A DNA stretch of 64,000 bases from Clostridium_F caseinilyticum (GCF_046127645.1 NZ_CP175919.1); one strand, 5' to 3'. Shown: positions 42,644-52,523, counted from the stretch's first letter. Numbers and translations are program-made. The notes: generated from the sequence alone by a model not told the origin.

Positions 42644-43297
42644 ATGAAAATATTCATAGATACGGCTAATGTAGAAGAAATAAGAAAAGCAAGTGAGTTA
42701 GGAGTTTTGTCAGGAGTAACAACAAATCCTTCATTAATAGCAAAAGAAGGAAGAGATTTAAAAGAAGTAGTAGAGGAAATTTGTAGTATAGTAGATGGTC
42801 CTATAAGTGCAGAGGTTATAAGTTTAGAACATAATAAAATGATAGAAGAGGGAAGAGAATTATCTAAACTTCATAAAAACATAGTTATAAAAATACCTAT
42901 GTGTGAAGAAGGGCTAAAAGCAGTTAGTGTTTTATCTAAAGAAGGAATAAAAACAAATGTAACATTGATATTTTCATCAATGCAGGCTTTATTAGCAGCT
43001 AGAGCAGGGGCCACTTATGTAAGTCCTTTTTTAGGAAGATTGGATGATATAGGAAATCCAGGCATTGAAGTTGTAAAACAAATAGCTGATATGTTTAAAA
43101 TTCATGAAATAAAAACGGAAATAATTGCAGCCAGTATAAGAACCCCGATACATGTATTAGAAGCTGCAATGGCAGGAGCTCACATAGCTACAATACCATA
43201 TAAAATTATAATTCAAATGTCAAAGCATGCATTAACTGATATAGGCATTGAAAAATTTATGAAAGACTATGAAAAAGCTTTTGGAGAAAATAAATAA
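42644..43297 (+). CDS. Transaldolase-like fructose-6-phosphate aldolase
   Basis: A 217-residue TIM-barrel enzyme of the short transaldolase (TalC/Fsa) family. Schiff-base lysine Lys83 in NIVIKIPMCEEG; also MKIFIDTANVEEI, SGVTTNPSLIAKEGRD, AGATYVSPFLGRLDDIG and AASIRTPIHVLEAAMAGA. Either transaldolase of the pentose phosphate pathway or fructose-6-phosphate aldolase; in clostridia lacking the long form, transaldolase activity is common. The start follows AAAGGAGATGGCAAA. Monocistronic. Confidence 0.9.
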   Translation: MKIFIDTANVEEIRKASELGVLSGVTTNPSLIAKEGRDLKEVVEEICSIVDGPISAEVISLEHNKMIEEGRELSKLHKNIVIKIPMCEEGLKAVSVLSKEGIKTNVTLIFSSMQALLAARAGATYVSPFLGRLDDIGNPGIEVVKQIADMFKIHEIKTEIIAASIRTPIHVLEAAMAGAHIATIPYKIIIQMSKHALTDIGIEKFMKDYEKAFGENK

Positions 43298-43318
43298 CTT
43301 AAAGTAAATTATAAATAA

Positions 43319-43404
43319 GAGGGTATCTAAAAAATAGATTTTAATTTAATAATGTAAAAAATATTTTTACATTATTAAAATTGATTCTTTTTTGAGATAC
43401 CCTC
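43319..43404. repeat. 86-bp near-perfect inverted repeat
   Basis: GAGGGTATCT (43319-43328) pairs with AGATACCCTC (43395-43404). The arms continue with few mismatches to a core TAATAATGTAAAAA/TTTTTACATTATTA. It could simply be an oversized terminator of the aldolase gene, 22 bp upstream, or a palindromic mini-element. Its AAAATAGATTTTAATTT arm recalls the tip of repeat family B. Confidence 0.6.
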
Positions 43405-43712
43405 AATTATATTATTATGGTTTAGGATTAGATTTTATAATATAAAGTTTAATTTTAAAAAATCCTTTTAATAATATGTAAAAATATTATTAAAGCTTAT
43501 TATAATATTGTAGATTAAGGACTAAGAATGGTATGATTAGGTAAAGAATATTAATGATAAATAAAAGGAATTAATTTAGCTTAGAGTAGACAAAATAATA
43601 TAAATGAAAAATTCTATAATAGACATTAGTTATTTAGTTAGTTTTATTAAATAGAAAGACAATATAATAAGTAAGATATATTAAAATATATACTAAAAGA
43701 GGAGGATATAAA
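43405..43712. other. AT-rich intergenic region
   Basis: Leader and promoter region of the RNase J gene; no gene or structured element recognised. Confidence 0.4.
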
Positions 43713-45377
43713 ATGAGTGATAAAGAATGTATAAAAATTATTCCCTTAGGTGGGCTTGGAGAAATTGGCAAAAACATAACTGCTTTTGAATATGAAAATG
43801 AAATAGTGATTATAGACTGTGGTATATCTTTTCCCGATGAAGAGATGTATGGTGTAGATTTAGTCATTCCAGATATAACCTATCTTTTAAATAATAAAGA
43901 TAAAGTAAAAGGTATTTTTTTGACTCATGGACATGAAGATCACATAGGATCTTTACCTTATATTTTACAACAATTAAATAGGCCAGTTTACGGTACTGCC
44001 TTAACACTAGGTATAGTAGAAAATAAACTGAAAGAACATAATATGCTTTCAGATTGTGAACTTAATAAAGTTCAAGCTGGAGATATAATAGAACTTAAAA
44101 ATTTAAAGGTAGAATTTATAAGAAATACTCATAGTATAGCAGATTCTTGTTCCATAGCTATTCATACACCGGTTGGAGTTATATTACATACTGGTGATTT
44201 TAAAATAGATTACACACCTATTGATGGATTAGTAATGGATTTTCATCGTATTGCTGAACTAGGGAAAAAGGGTGTATTGCTTCTTATGGCGGATAGTACA
44301 AATGTGCAACGTAAAGGACACACAATTTCTGAAAAATCTATAGGAGAAACCTTAACTAAGATTTTTTCTAATGCTAAAGGGAGAGTTATTGTAGCAACTT
44401 TTGCTTCAAATATACATAGAATGCAGCAAATAATAGATGCATCTATAGAATATGAAAGAAAAGTAGCTTTTAGTGGTAGGAGTATGGAAAATATATCTAA
44501 AGTAGCTATGGATTTAGGATATCTTCATATACCAGAGAATTATTTAATAACTGTAGATGATATGAAAAATTATCCTAACGAACAAATAACTCTAATAACC
44601 ACTGGAAGCCAAGGAGAACCTATGGCTGGTCTTGCAAGAATAGCTTATTCTAATCATAGAAAAATTGCCATAGAACCAAAGGATTTGTTTATTATATCTG
44701 CATCACCAATTCCGGGAAATGAAAAACTTATATCTAGAGTAATAAATGAACTGTTTAAAAAAGGTGCGGATGTAATATATGAAGCATTAGAAGAAGTACA
44801 TGTATCTGGTCATGCTTATGAAGAAGAATTAAAATTAATTCACACCTTAGTACATCCTAAATATTTTATGCCAGTACATGGAGAATATAGACACCTAAAA
44901 CAGCATGTAGATTTGGCTATGGAACTAGGTATGGAAAGAGAAAATATATTTTCTTTGGAAACAGGAGAGGTTTTAGAAATATCACATGAAGAAGCAAAAA
45001 TATCAGGAAAAGTTCGTACAGGATCTATATTTGTAGATGGTATAGGTGTAGGTGATGTAGGTAACATAGTAATGAGAGATAGAAGGCATTTAGCCCAGGA
45101 TGGTATGTTAACTATAGTAGTAACTTTAGAAAAAGAATCTTACAGTGTAATAGCAGGACCAGATGTAATAACCAGAGGATTTATATATGTAAAAGAATCA
45201 GAGTCTTTAATAAAGGAAGTAAAGGAAATAGTAAAACAAGAATTAGAAAATTGTTTAGATAATAAAATAATTGAGTGGTATGTATTGAAATCAAATATTA
45301 AAAGATCTATAGAAAAATATTTATATGAGAAAACAAAGAGAAGACCAATTGTTTTACCTATAATTATGGAAATATAA
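43713..45377 (+). CDS. rnj: Ribonuclease J
   Basis: A 554-residue metallo-beta-lactamase/beta-CASP RNase with 5'-to-3' exo- and endonuclease activity in mRNA decay and rRNA maturation. Motifs: PLGGLGEIGKNITAFE and FLTHGHEDHIGSLPY (His72-His77), the two-metal site; HTGDFKIDYTP; MADSTN; beta-CASP segments ATFASNIHRMQQI and SGRSMENISKVA; HVSGHAYEEEL. The start follows AGAGGAGGATATAAA. Monocistronic with terminator. Confidence 0.95.
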   Translation: MSDKECIKIIPLGGLGEIGKNITAFEYENEIVIIDCGISFPDEEMYGVDLVIPDITYLLNNKDKVKGIFLTHGHEDHIGSLPYILQQLNRPVYGTALTLGIVENKLKEHNMLSDCELNKVQAGDIIELKNLKVEFIRNTHSIADSCSIAIHTPVGVILHTGDFKIDYTPIDGLVMDFHRIAELGKKGVLLLMADSTNVQRKGHTISEKSIGETLTKIFSNAKGRVIVATFASNIHRMQQIIDASIEYERKVAFSGRSMENISKVAMDLGYLHIPENYLITVDDMKNYPNEQITLITTGSQGEPMAGLARIAYSNHRKIAIEPKDLFIISASPIPGNEKLISRVINELFKKGADVIYEALEEVHVSGHAYEEELKLIHTLVHPKYFMPVHGEYRHLKQHVDLAMELGMERENIFSLETGEVLEISHEEAKISGKVRTGSIFVDGIGVGDVGNIVMRDRRHLAQDGMLTIVVTLEKESYSVIAGPDVITRGFIYVKESESLIKEVKEIVKQELENCLDNKIIEWYVLKSNIKRSIEKYLYEKTKRRPIVLPIIMEI

Positions 45378-45389
45378 AATTTTATAAAT

Positions 45390-45434
45390 AAATAATGAAA
45401 GGCTAGAGCTTATGGTTCTAGCTTTTCATTATTT
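45390..45434 (+). terminator. Rho-independent terminator of rnj
   Basis: AAATAATGAAA-GGCTAGA pairs with TCTAGC-TTTTCATTATTT, directly upstream of the IS insertion. Confidence 0.85.
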
Positions 45435-45463
45435 ATATATATATTAAAGTATTTTAATATATA

Positions 45464-46641
45464 TTAGCTTGTTGAATAATTAAATATATAATTTATGATT
45501 TAAGATTTATGCGATAGCATTCAAATATTGTGGTAGTTAATTTAAAACTAATTTTTATTGAATTAAATATAATAAATGCGAAAGCATCATAATTTTTAAA
45601 TATTCCATGGATATTTTCTAGACTTTATTCCATTTTCCTTTTTATTAAATTCATCTATTAAATATGCTAGAAGAACCCATTTAATATGACGCTCATAACG
45701 ATTCTTGCCATAAAGTCTTGGATTTTCTAAGTTGTATAAACCTTTAAGCACGGAAAATAATTGCTCTATTTTTATTCTTTGTTTATATAAGCTAGAACCT
45801 ATCGGAGATTCAAGAAACAAAGCATTTTTATATCTAAGGTCATTAGTAAATGATTCAATACTCTTGGACCTACGCATATTTATATCTGTTAATAAATTTA
45901 TGGATAAATCTTTAGCTATTTCAAACCATGAAGTATCATCATAGGCAGCATCTGCAAGTATAACAAATGGATTATAAATTTTTACTTCATATAGTAAATC
46001 TGGAACTTGATTATCATATATATTTGCAGTAGTTAGACAAAATGATAAGGGTAGTACAATATCCATTACAGATGCAGCACAATGTAATTTATAGCCTTTA
46101 TATTTTCCAAGACGAGTGCCTCTACCACATTTAGCTTCGCTATCATATTTTGAACTTCTTAATGCTGTACCATCAATGGCACAAATCCTTACGGATGGAT
46201 CGATGAGTTCAACAAATATGGCATATATAGCATAGTATATATGTTTTTCGAGTGCTGCCGCCCTTAAAGAAAAAGTGGAGTAATCAGGAACCTCATTTAA
46301 ATTTATGATATGTCTGAAAACTACATCTTGTTTGATTTTATACTCAAGCTCTCTCAAACTGAATATACTATTTTGGGTTCCATATATCATGCATGCTACT
46401 ATCTGTTTATCTGAATATTTTTTCGGTCTACCTTTAGCTTTAGATTTTTTTAATTCAAGTTTAGAAAAAACAATTTCTATCGCTTCATAAATTTTATAAT
46501 AAGTGTTTTCGTTGTTAATATTTAATGATATAATCATAGTTAAGTCATCCTTTATTGATATTTTTGGTTTTTCAGCGAAAACATTATATCATAAAGTGAT
46601 GACTTATTTAATTTTACAATTACTGTTATTCAACAAGCTAA
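45464..46641 (-). mobile_element. Complete IS element with 16-bp perfect terminal inverted repeats
   Basis: TTAGCTTGTTGAATAA (45464-45479) and its exact inverse (46626-46641) bound one transposase gene on the minus strand. Length 1178 bp. Both flanks are ATATAT-rich, so a target-site duplication cannot be told from chance. It sits just after the rnj terminator and upstream of the symporter gene at 46831. Confidence 0.85.
45596..46537 (-). CDS. DDE transposase (IS4/IS5-like)
   Basis: A 313-residue RNase H-fold transposase. An N-terminal helical domain with GRPKKYSDKQIVACMIYG precedes the catalytic triad: Asp122 in CAIDGTALRSS, Asp196 in VILADAAYDD and Glu258 in YKQRIKIEQLFSVLKGLY. The reading frame is intact and full length, so the element may be active. 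It starts at ATG 46537 after a weak ribosome binding site. Family assignment (IS4/IS5 group) is by motif only. Confidence 0.88.
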   Translation of the reverse strand: MIISLNINNENTYYKIYEAIEIVFSKLELKKSKAKGRPKKYSDKQIVACMIYGTQNSIFSLRELEYKIKQDVVFRHIINLNEVPDYSTFSLRAAALEKHIYYAIYAIFVELIDPSVRICAIDGTALRSSKYDSEAKCGRGTRLGKYKGYKLHCAASVMDIVLPLSFCLTTANIYDNQVPDLLYEVKIYNPFVILADAAYDDTSWFEIAKDLSINLLTDINMRRSKSIESFTNDLRYKNALFLESPIGSSLYKQRIKIEQLFSVLKGLYNLENPRLYGKNRYERHIKWVLLAYLIDEFNKKENGIKSRKYPWNI

Positions 46642-46830
46642 TATATATAATAAAAAAAACACTCCATAGTAAGATATTTTAATATAAAAATGATAAAGAT
46701 TTATTCCATCTCTAATTTGTATAATAGATTTAAAAAGATATATTAAAAAATGATGTCTATATGTGAATTAATATATTTATATAAGAATATATATGTAATG
46801 TGTGTATTTAATTTACAAGGGGGAATATAT

Positions 46831-48174
46831 ATGGACCTTCTAAATGTAGTGAAAGAAATAAATAATGTACTGTGGAATTATGTACTAATTTTTTTGTTGT
46901 GTGGCACAGGAATCTTATTTACTGTATCTTTAAAGTTTGTTCAAGTTTCAAAATTCAAAGAATCCTTTAAAAAGGCCTTTGGAGGAATGAGTTTAAAGGG
47001 AAAGAAAGCTGGCAGTGATGGAATGAGCTCATTTCAATCTTTAGCAACAGCAGTAGCAGCTCAAGTAGGTACTGGAAATTTAGCTGGAGCAGCTACAGCA
47101 ATAGTATCAGGAGGACCTGGAGCAATTTTTTGGATGTGGATTAGTGCATTTTTAGGTATGGCAACTATTTTTGCAGAAGCGGTTTTGGCTCAGATTTTTA
47201 AAGAAAAAGTTAATGGAGAAGTTACAGGAGGACCAGCTTATTATATAAGTAAAGGACTTAAAAGTAAATTTTTAGCTAGTTTTTTTTCTGTAACTATAAT
47301 ATTAGCTTTAGGATTTATAGGTAATATGGTTCAAGCTAATTCCATAGGGGTAGCTTTTTCTAATATTTCAAATATACCCCCTTGGATAATAGGAATAATA
47401 GTGGCAGGACTTGGGTTAATTGTTTTTATAGGAGGAATAGGGAGAATAGCTTCTGTAACAGAAAAAATGGTTCCTATAATGGCTTTATTTTATATTATAG
47501 GAAGTATTATAATATTAGTTGCTAACTATGCAAATATATTACCTGCATTCAAGTTAATATTTATTTCTGCTTTTAATCCTAAAGCTGCTATAGGTGGAGT
47601 AGCAGGAGTTACTGTAAAACAAGCTATGAGATATGGAGTAGCAAGGGGATTATTTTCAAATGAAGCTGGAATGGGATCAACACCACATGCTCATGCTGTA
47701 GCTAAAGTAAAACATCCAGTAGAACAAGGGTTGGTAGCTATAGTAGGCGTATTTATAGACACTTTTGTAGTTCTTACATTTACAGCATTAGTAATACTTG
47801 CTACAGGTGTACTAGATGGTAAAACAACAGGAATAGAATTAACACAAAATGCATTTGTTAAAGGATTGGGCAATTTTGGTGCATATTTTATAGCTATTGC
47901 ATTATTTTTCTTTGCTTTTTCAACAATAATAGGATGGTATTTCTTTGGTGAAGCTAATGTAAAATATCTTTTTAAAGGCAAAGGGTTAAACATATACAGA
48001 TTTTTAGTGGCAATTTTTATAGTCTTAGGAACAACTTTAAAAGTAGATCTAGTTTGGGAGCTTGCAGATACTTTTAATGGGCTTATGGTAATTCCTAATG
48101 TAATAGCATTAATAGCTTTAGGTAAAATAGTAAAGAATTCGTTAAAGGATTATAATGAAAATTTTAAAATATAA
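46831..48174 (+). CDS. Sodium:alanine/glycine symporter, AGCS family (second copy)
   Basis: A 447-residue paralogue of the 6006-7442 transporter. Shared motifs: SSFQSLATAVAAQVGTGNLAGAA, SGGPGAIFWMWISAFLG, TGGPAYYISKGL and VARGLFSNEAGMGSTPHAHA. The start is ATG 46831 after CAAGGGGGAATATAT; the frame is open 27 codons further upstream without a ribosome binding site. The intact IS element lies 190 bp upstream and may have altered its promoter. A terminator follows at 48260. Confidence 0.92.
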   Translation: MDLLNVVKEINNVLWNYVLIFLLCGTGILFTVSLKFVQVSKFKESFKKAFGGMSLKGKKAGSDGMSSFQSLATAVAAQVGTGNLAGAATAIVSGGPGAIFWMWISAFLGMATIFAEAVLAQIFKEKVNGEVTGGPAYYISKGLKSKFLASFFSVTIILALGFIGNMVQANSIGVAFSNISNIPPWIIGIIVAGLGLIVFIGGIGRIASVTEKMVPIMALFYIIGSIIILVANYANILPAFKLIFISAFNPKAAIGGVAGVTVKQAMRYGVARGLFSNEAGMGSTPHAHAVAKVKHPVEQGLVAIVGVFIDTFVVLTFTALVILATGVLDGKTTGIELTQNAFVKGLGNFGAYFIAIALFFFAFSTIIGWYFFGEANVKYLFKGKGLNIYRFLVAIFIVLGTTLKVDLVWELADTFNGLMVIPNVIALIALGKIVKNSLKDYNENFKI

Positions 48175-48259
48175 ATATATATAACTGTTTTGATTGTACT
48201 AATAACTAAAAGTTATTAATATAAGAATATATTTAAATAAAAATTTATATATAATAATA

Positions 48260-48312
48260 AAATGATGTATTATTAACATAACTTTATGTTAATAATACAT
48301 CATTTGTATTTT
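48260..48312 (+). terminator. Rho-independent terminator
   Basis: A stem of about 20 bp, AAATGATGTATTATTAACAT with ATGTTAATAATACATCATTT, then a T-rich tail. It ends the symporter transcript. Confidence 0.8.
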
Positions 48313-48369
48313 TGTATAGGAAACAGTGGTAATTAACTTAGTTTTCTTTGTAACTTTTATTATTATACT

Positions 48370-48490
48370 TTATATATGTTTATTTTCTAGAGAATTTGAA
48401 AGGCTACTAAGTTTATTAGATGAAGTTTTAACTTTATTTAAAATATCTAACTGGTTACTAATTGAACTTGAAACTTGTATCCTATGAATA
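48370..48490 (-). pseudogene. Possible remnant of a chemoreceptor C-terminus
   Basis: On the minus strand an open stretch reads QVSSSISNQLDILNKVKTSS then NKLSSLSNSLENKHI-stop, a heptad-like Ser/Asn/Leu pattern typical of the end of methyl-accepting chemotaxis proteins. There is no start codon and upstream frames are closed. The rest of the 48311-48727 interval shows nothing else. Confidence 0.3.
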
Positions 48491-48727
48491 AATATAGTTA
48501 TTATTTACATTATTAATTTACGAATGCTTTGATTAAAATCTTTAAATAAGTTTTTATAAATAATGATATTAAATATAAATTATATTTGTTTATTAGGGAA
48601 ATAATATTAATATTTATGAAATAACTATAATATAAAGAATATTATGATATAATATATGGAAAATATAGTAAGAGGTAGCACCTATAACATAAAAATAATA
48701 ATCTTTTTCCTGGAGGGAAATAAAAGT

Positions 48728-49573
48728 ATGAATAGATTTTCTAAGAATATAGATGTATATATAATTCTTTTATTATTAAACTTTTTTTGTATATGTAGTT
48801 TTATATATTTTAATCTAGGTAAAAATATTGTGGTGAATTTTATAATGTTAGGTTTAATGTTTATTGTATCAACATTATCTTATTTTAGAGGTATAGTAGA
48901 AGGTTTTTTATTTAGTGCAATTATTATATTTTTTTATGTTACTTATGTAATTTACAATAATATAATTTATAGAAATCCAGTGGAAATTATCACATATATT
49001 TGGATGGTAGATATACCTTTAAATGCTCTTATATTTGGTAGATTATCTGAAAATATAAATTCAATTCAAAGTATAAATGAAAAATTGCAAAAGGAATATA
49101 AAGATTTAATAACTATTGATAAGACTACTGGTCTTGTCAATTTAAAAGGATTTTATAAGGATTTAGATAGAGAAATGAGTAAAGCTAAAAGACACGAATT
49201 AAGATTGTCTCTTATGATAGTAAAAATACAATATTATGATGAACTTAATGCTATTTTAGGAGAGAAAAAAATGGAGGATATTTTAAAAATTATAAGTAAT
49301 GTTATAACCTTAGAAATTAGAGGAGAAGATATTAGTTATAAATTAAATAAAGATACTCTTGCAGTTCTTATGCCTAGCACGGACATTCAAGGAGCTGAGG
49401 TTGTAAAAAGTAGAATCAAGGAAAGCATTAGTAAAGAGAAATTAAAAGTAAAACAAAAAGATAAGAATGTTAATCTTGATATAAAAATAGGGGTATTACA
49501 ATATGAAAATAACATAAAAGAAGCCTTTGAATTTAAAGAATTAGCAGAAAGAGAATTAGAGTACGATGTATAA
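48728..49573 (+). CDS. Membrane protein with degenerate GGDEF domain
   Basis: About 281 residues from ATG 48728 (after GGAGGGAAATAAAAGT; an upstream ATG at 48656 lacks a ribosome binding site). The N-terminal half has about four membrane helices; a short coiled coil (INSIQSINEKLQKEYKDL) leads into a GGDEF-fold domain starting DKTTGLVNLKGFYKDLDREM. Where the GG(D/E)EF loop should be the sequence reads YKLNKDTLAVLMP, so cyclase activity is unlikely. It overlaps the next gene by 8 bp, so it is the first gene of the polysaccharide cluster and may be a structural or nucleotide-sensing component. Confidence 0.7.
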   Translation: MNRFSKNIDVYIILLLLNFFCICSFIYFNLGKNIVVNFIMLGLMFIVSTLSYFRGIVEGFLFSAIIIFFYVTYVIYNNIIYRNPVEIITYIWMVDIPLNALIFGRLSENINSIQSINEKLQKEYKDLITIDKTTGLVNLKGFYKDLDREMSKAKRHELRLSLMIVKIQYYDELNAILGEKKMEDILKIISNVITLEIRGEDISYKLNKDTLAVLMPSTDIQGAEVVKSRIKESISKEKLKVKQKDKNVNLDIKIGVLQYENNIKEAFEFKELAERELEYDV

Positions 49574-51221
49574 GAAAATAGTTATTTCTTTAATGGTGTG
49601 TTTTTTATTAATTATAAGTGCTAATTGTAAAGTCAAGGGAATAGACAACATTCAAAAAGGAAAAGTCTTAATAGTTCATGATAACTTTAACTCTTTTTCA
49701 TATGACAATAATATAATATATTCTGTTAAAGAACTTTTAGGAGCTTTTAATACAGAAGTAAAAGTAATGAATTTAGATAACTACAAAGAAAAAGAAATAT
49801 ATAATTATGATTATGTATTTGTAATTGGTATAGATGAAGAGATAAATAAAAAATCTTTTTTTATAGAAGATTTAAGAAACTACAATAAAAAAATATGTTG
49901 GATAGGAAAAGGTATAGATATATTCTTGCAAAATAACCCTAAATATAATATGAGATATATAGGAACTAAGTGGGATATTACAGAAACTTATTATTCTAAT
50001 AAAAAAAATATGAATATTTCTAATATGGAAAAATTTTATTTAGATTCAAATAAAGGTTTTACGGTTTTAAAACCTTATTCTAAAGATACAAAAATATATG
50101 CTTATTTAAGTAATGGAAAAGATTATTTCCCTTATATAATAAATGAAAAAAATTTATGGCATGTAAGCCAAATAGATAATAGTTCAGTAATTTTTTATAT
50201 TTTCTCAGATGTTTTAAATGACATATTTAAGGTGGATAAATTTAGAGAAGAAAAAGTTTTTATAAGGATAGAGGATGTGAATCCTCTAATGGATATAAAC
50301 AAACTTAAATCTATAGCAGATTTTTTATATAGTGAAGATATACCTTTTATGATATCCCTTGTTCCCGCTGTTATAGATACTAAAACAGGATATACAACTG
50401 GTATTTCAGATAAAAAAGAATTTATTGAAACCATAAAATATATGCAGAAAAAAGGTGGAGCAGTAATACTTTATGGATATATAAATCAAAATAGTAAAAA
50501 AGAAGTGATAAAAGAGGGTTATAAGTTTGAAAATGAAAAAGAAAGCACTCCTTTAAATTTTGATATGGAAAAGTATGTGTATGATAAAGTTGGTAAGAAT
50601 CTTGATGAATGTGTTAAAAATCAAATATATCCATTAGCTTTTGGAGCACCCCATTATGATATGGATATAAGAGAATATAAAGAATTTAAAAAATATTTTT
50701 CTACCTATGTAGAACAATATCAAAATAATGATAAGAGATTTATATCTAAAGCTTATCCTTATATATTAAAAGATACAGAAACTTTTAATATATTAATACC
50801 TGAAAATCTTGGAAATATGGGAAAGAACAATTCATTATGGCTTAGAGAAATACAAGAAAATTTTCGTAAGATATCTATAGTAAGAGGCTATACCGCCGGT
50901 GTATTTTTCAATCCTTATATGGATATAAATTATTTGAAAAATTTGGTTGACTATTTTAAAAGCCAGAATGTTAATTTTTTAGACTTAAAAGAAGAAGAAA
51001 ATTGGGTTAAATGGAATGACATAAAAGTTTCATCAAAGAATGGAACTTTTAATGTGAAATATAAAGAAAAGAAAGAATTTAATAAAAAAGGTTTTAAAGA
51101 AAAACAACTCATAGATAGAATTAATTTTATAATCATAATAATAGTAGCTGTATTTATTACTATATTTATTATTATATTCTTTTTATCAAAGAAAAAAGAT
51201 AGAAATAAATTTTTAAGGTGA
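49566..51221 (+). CDS. DUF2334 polysaccharide-deacetylase-like membrane protein
   Basis: A 551-residue protein: N-terminal signal or anchor (about 1-24), an extracytoplasmic domain, then a DUF2334 region with VFIRIEDVNPLMDINKLKSI and FMISLVPAVIDTKTG near residues 230-275 and PLAFGAPHYDMDIREYKEF later. It ends in a C-terminal membrane helix (about 515-540) with a basic tail. DUF2334 is related to carbohydrate esterase family 4, suggesting removal of acetyl groups from the exported polymer. It overlaps both neighbours, indicating tight coupling in the operon. Confidence 0.78.
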   Translation: MYKKIVISLMVCFLLIISANCKVKGIDNIQKGKVLIVHDNFNSFSYDNNIIYSVKELLGAFNTEVKVMNLDNYKEKEIYNYDYVFVIGIDEEINKKSFFIEDLRNYNKKICWIGKGIDIFLQNNPKYNMRYIGTKWDITETYYSNKKNMNISNMEKFYLDSNKGFTVLKPYSKDTKIYAYLSNGKDYFPYIINEKNLWHVSQIDNSSVIFYIFSDVLNDIFKVDKFREEKVFIRIEDVNPLMDINKLKSIADFLYSEDIPFMISLVPAVIDTKTGYTTGISDKKEFIETIKYMQKKGGAVILYGYINQNSKKEVIKEGYKFENEKESTPLNFDMEKYVYDKVGKNLDECVKNQIYPLAFGAPHYDMDIREYKEFKKYFSTYVEQYQNNDKRFISKAYPYILKDTETFNILIPENLGNMGKNNSLWLREIQENFRKISIVRGYTAGVFFNPYMDINYLKNLVDYFKSQNVNFLDLKEEENWVKWNDIKVSSKNGTFNVKYKEKKEFNKKGFKEKQLIDRINFIIIIIVAVFITIFIIIFFLSKKKDRNKFLR

Positions 51222-51226
51222 TAAAC

Positions 51227-52489
51227 ATGAAAGGTTTAAATTGGATAGATTATTGCTTTATTTACTCTTTAGTTTCCATATGGATGCTATTACTTATAAA
51301 TATAATTTTATCCTTGTTTGGATATAAATATTATTTAAAGACTTTAAACAGTGAACTTAAAGAATTAAAAGATGAAGAATATCCTAATGTATCTATATTA
51401 GTACCTGCTCATAACGAGGAAAAAGTAATAGGAAGAACAGTAAGATCTATTTTGCTTTTAAGTTACCCTAAAAATAAAATGGAACTTATTGTTATAAATG
51501 ATAATTCATCAGATAACACTAAAAGAATATTGGAACAGATTCAAAAAGAATATGAGTCTTATAATTTTAAAATAATAAATACAGATAATATAACAGGAGG
51601 AAAAGGAAAATCCAATGCTTTAAATATAGGATATAAGCATTCAAGTGGAGATTTTATAGCTGTATATGATGCAGATAATACTCCAGATAAAAATGCATTA
51701 AAATATCTTATAGAAAATATAATTGATGATGAAAGTTTAGGAGCAGTCATAGGAAAATTTAGAACTAGAAATAAAGAAAGAAATATGTTAACAAGATTTA
51801 TAAATATAGAAACTTTAAGCTTTCAATGGATGTGCCAAGCAGGAAGATGGAATTTGTTAAATTTATGCACTATACCAGGAACTAATTTTGTAGTAAGAAA
51901 GGATATAATACAGAAACTTAATGGATGGGATCCAAAGGCTATAGCAGAAGATACAGAAATAAGCTTTAGAATATATGAATTAGGATATAAAATAAAATTT
52001 GTTCCATATTCTGTGACTTGGGAACAAGAACCGGAAAATTTAAAAGTATGGTTTAAACAAAGGACTAGATGGGCTAAAGGCAATATTTATGTGCTTTTAA
52101 AATATTTTAAAAATATATTCAAGAAAAGTAGACGAAATATAATATTTGATATTTTCTATTTTTTTTCAGTATACTTTTTATTTTTATCTTCTGTATTAAT
52201 ATCTGATATTCTATTTATTATGGGCGTTTTTTTTAATATAAATTTAAATGTTACTGGAAATTTTAATGTTCTCTGGATATTGGCTTATGTGCTGTTTGTT
52301 TTGGAAGTAAGTTTGACTCTCACATTAGAAAAAGGGGAAAGCAATAGAAGGAACTTAATGCTTGTACCTATTATGTATTTCACATATTGTCAAATGTGGA
52401 TGATAGTTGCTTTAAAAGGAATAATTCAATATATTCGTGATAAATTATTCAAAAAAGAAGTTAGATGGTACAAAACAGAAAGATTCTAA
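51227..52489 (+). CDS. Processive glycosyltransferase family 2 (polysaccharide synthase)
   Basis: About 420 residues. An N-terminal membrane helix, a GT-A catalytic domain, then C-terminal membrane helices. Catalytic motifs: VSILVPAHNEEKVIGRT, VINDNSSDNT, AVYDADNTPD (DxD, 148-150), AIAEDTEISFR (general base, 241-244) and KQRTRWAKGN (QxxRW, 278-282). These mark a processive beta-glycan synthase like BcsA, PgaC or HasA; no PilZ domain is present. The start is ATG 51227 after AAGGTGATAAAC. The polymer is unknown: cellulose-like or N-acetylglucosamine-like are both open. Confidence 0.88.
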   Translation: MKGLNWIDYCFIYSLVSIWMLLLINIILSLFGYKYYLKTLNSELKELKDEEYPNVSILVPAHNEEKVIGRTVRSILLLSYPKNKMELIVINDNSSDNTKRILEQIQKEYESYNFKIINTDNITGGKGKSNALNIGYKHSSGDFIAVYDADNTPDKNALKYLIENIIDDESLGAVIGKFRTRNKERNMLTRFINIETLSFQWMCQAGRWNLLNLCTIPGTNFVVRKDIIQKLNGWDPKAIAEDTEISFRIYELGYKIKFVPYSVTWEQEPENLKVWFKQRTRWAKGNIYVLLKYFKNIFKKSRRNIIFDIFYFFSVYFLFLSSVLISDILFIMGVFFNINLNVTGNFNVLWILAYVLFVLEVSLTLTLEKGESNRRNLMLVPIMYFTYCQMWMIVALKGIIQYIRDKLFKKEVRWYKTERF

Positions 52490-52523
52490 GGATAGATTGA
52501 AAAAATATATACTAAATTAAGAA

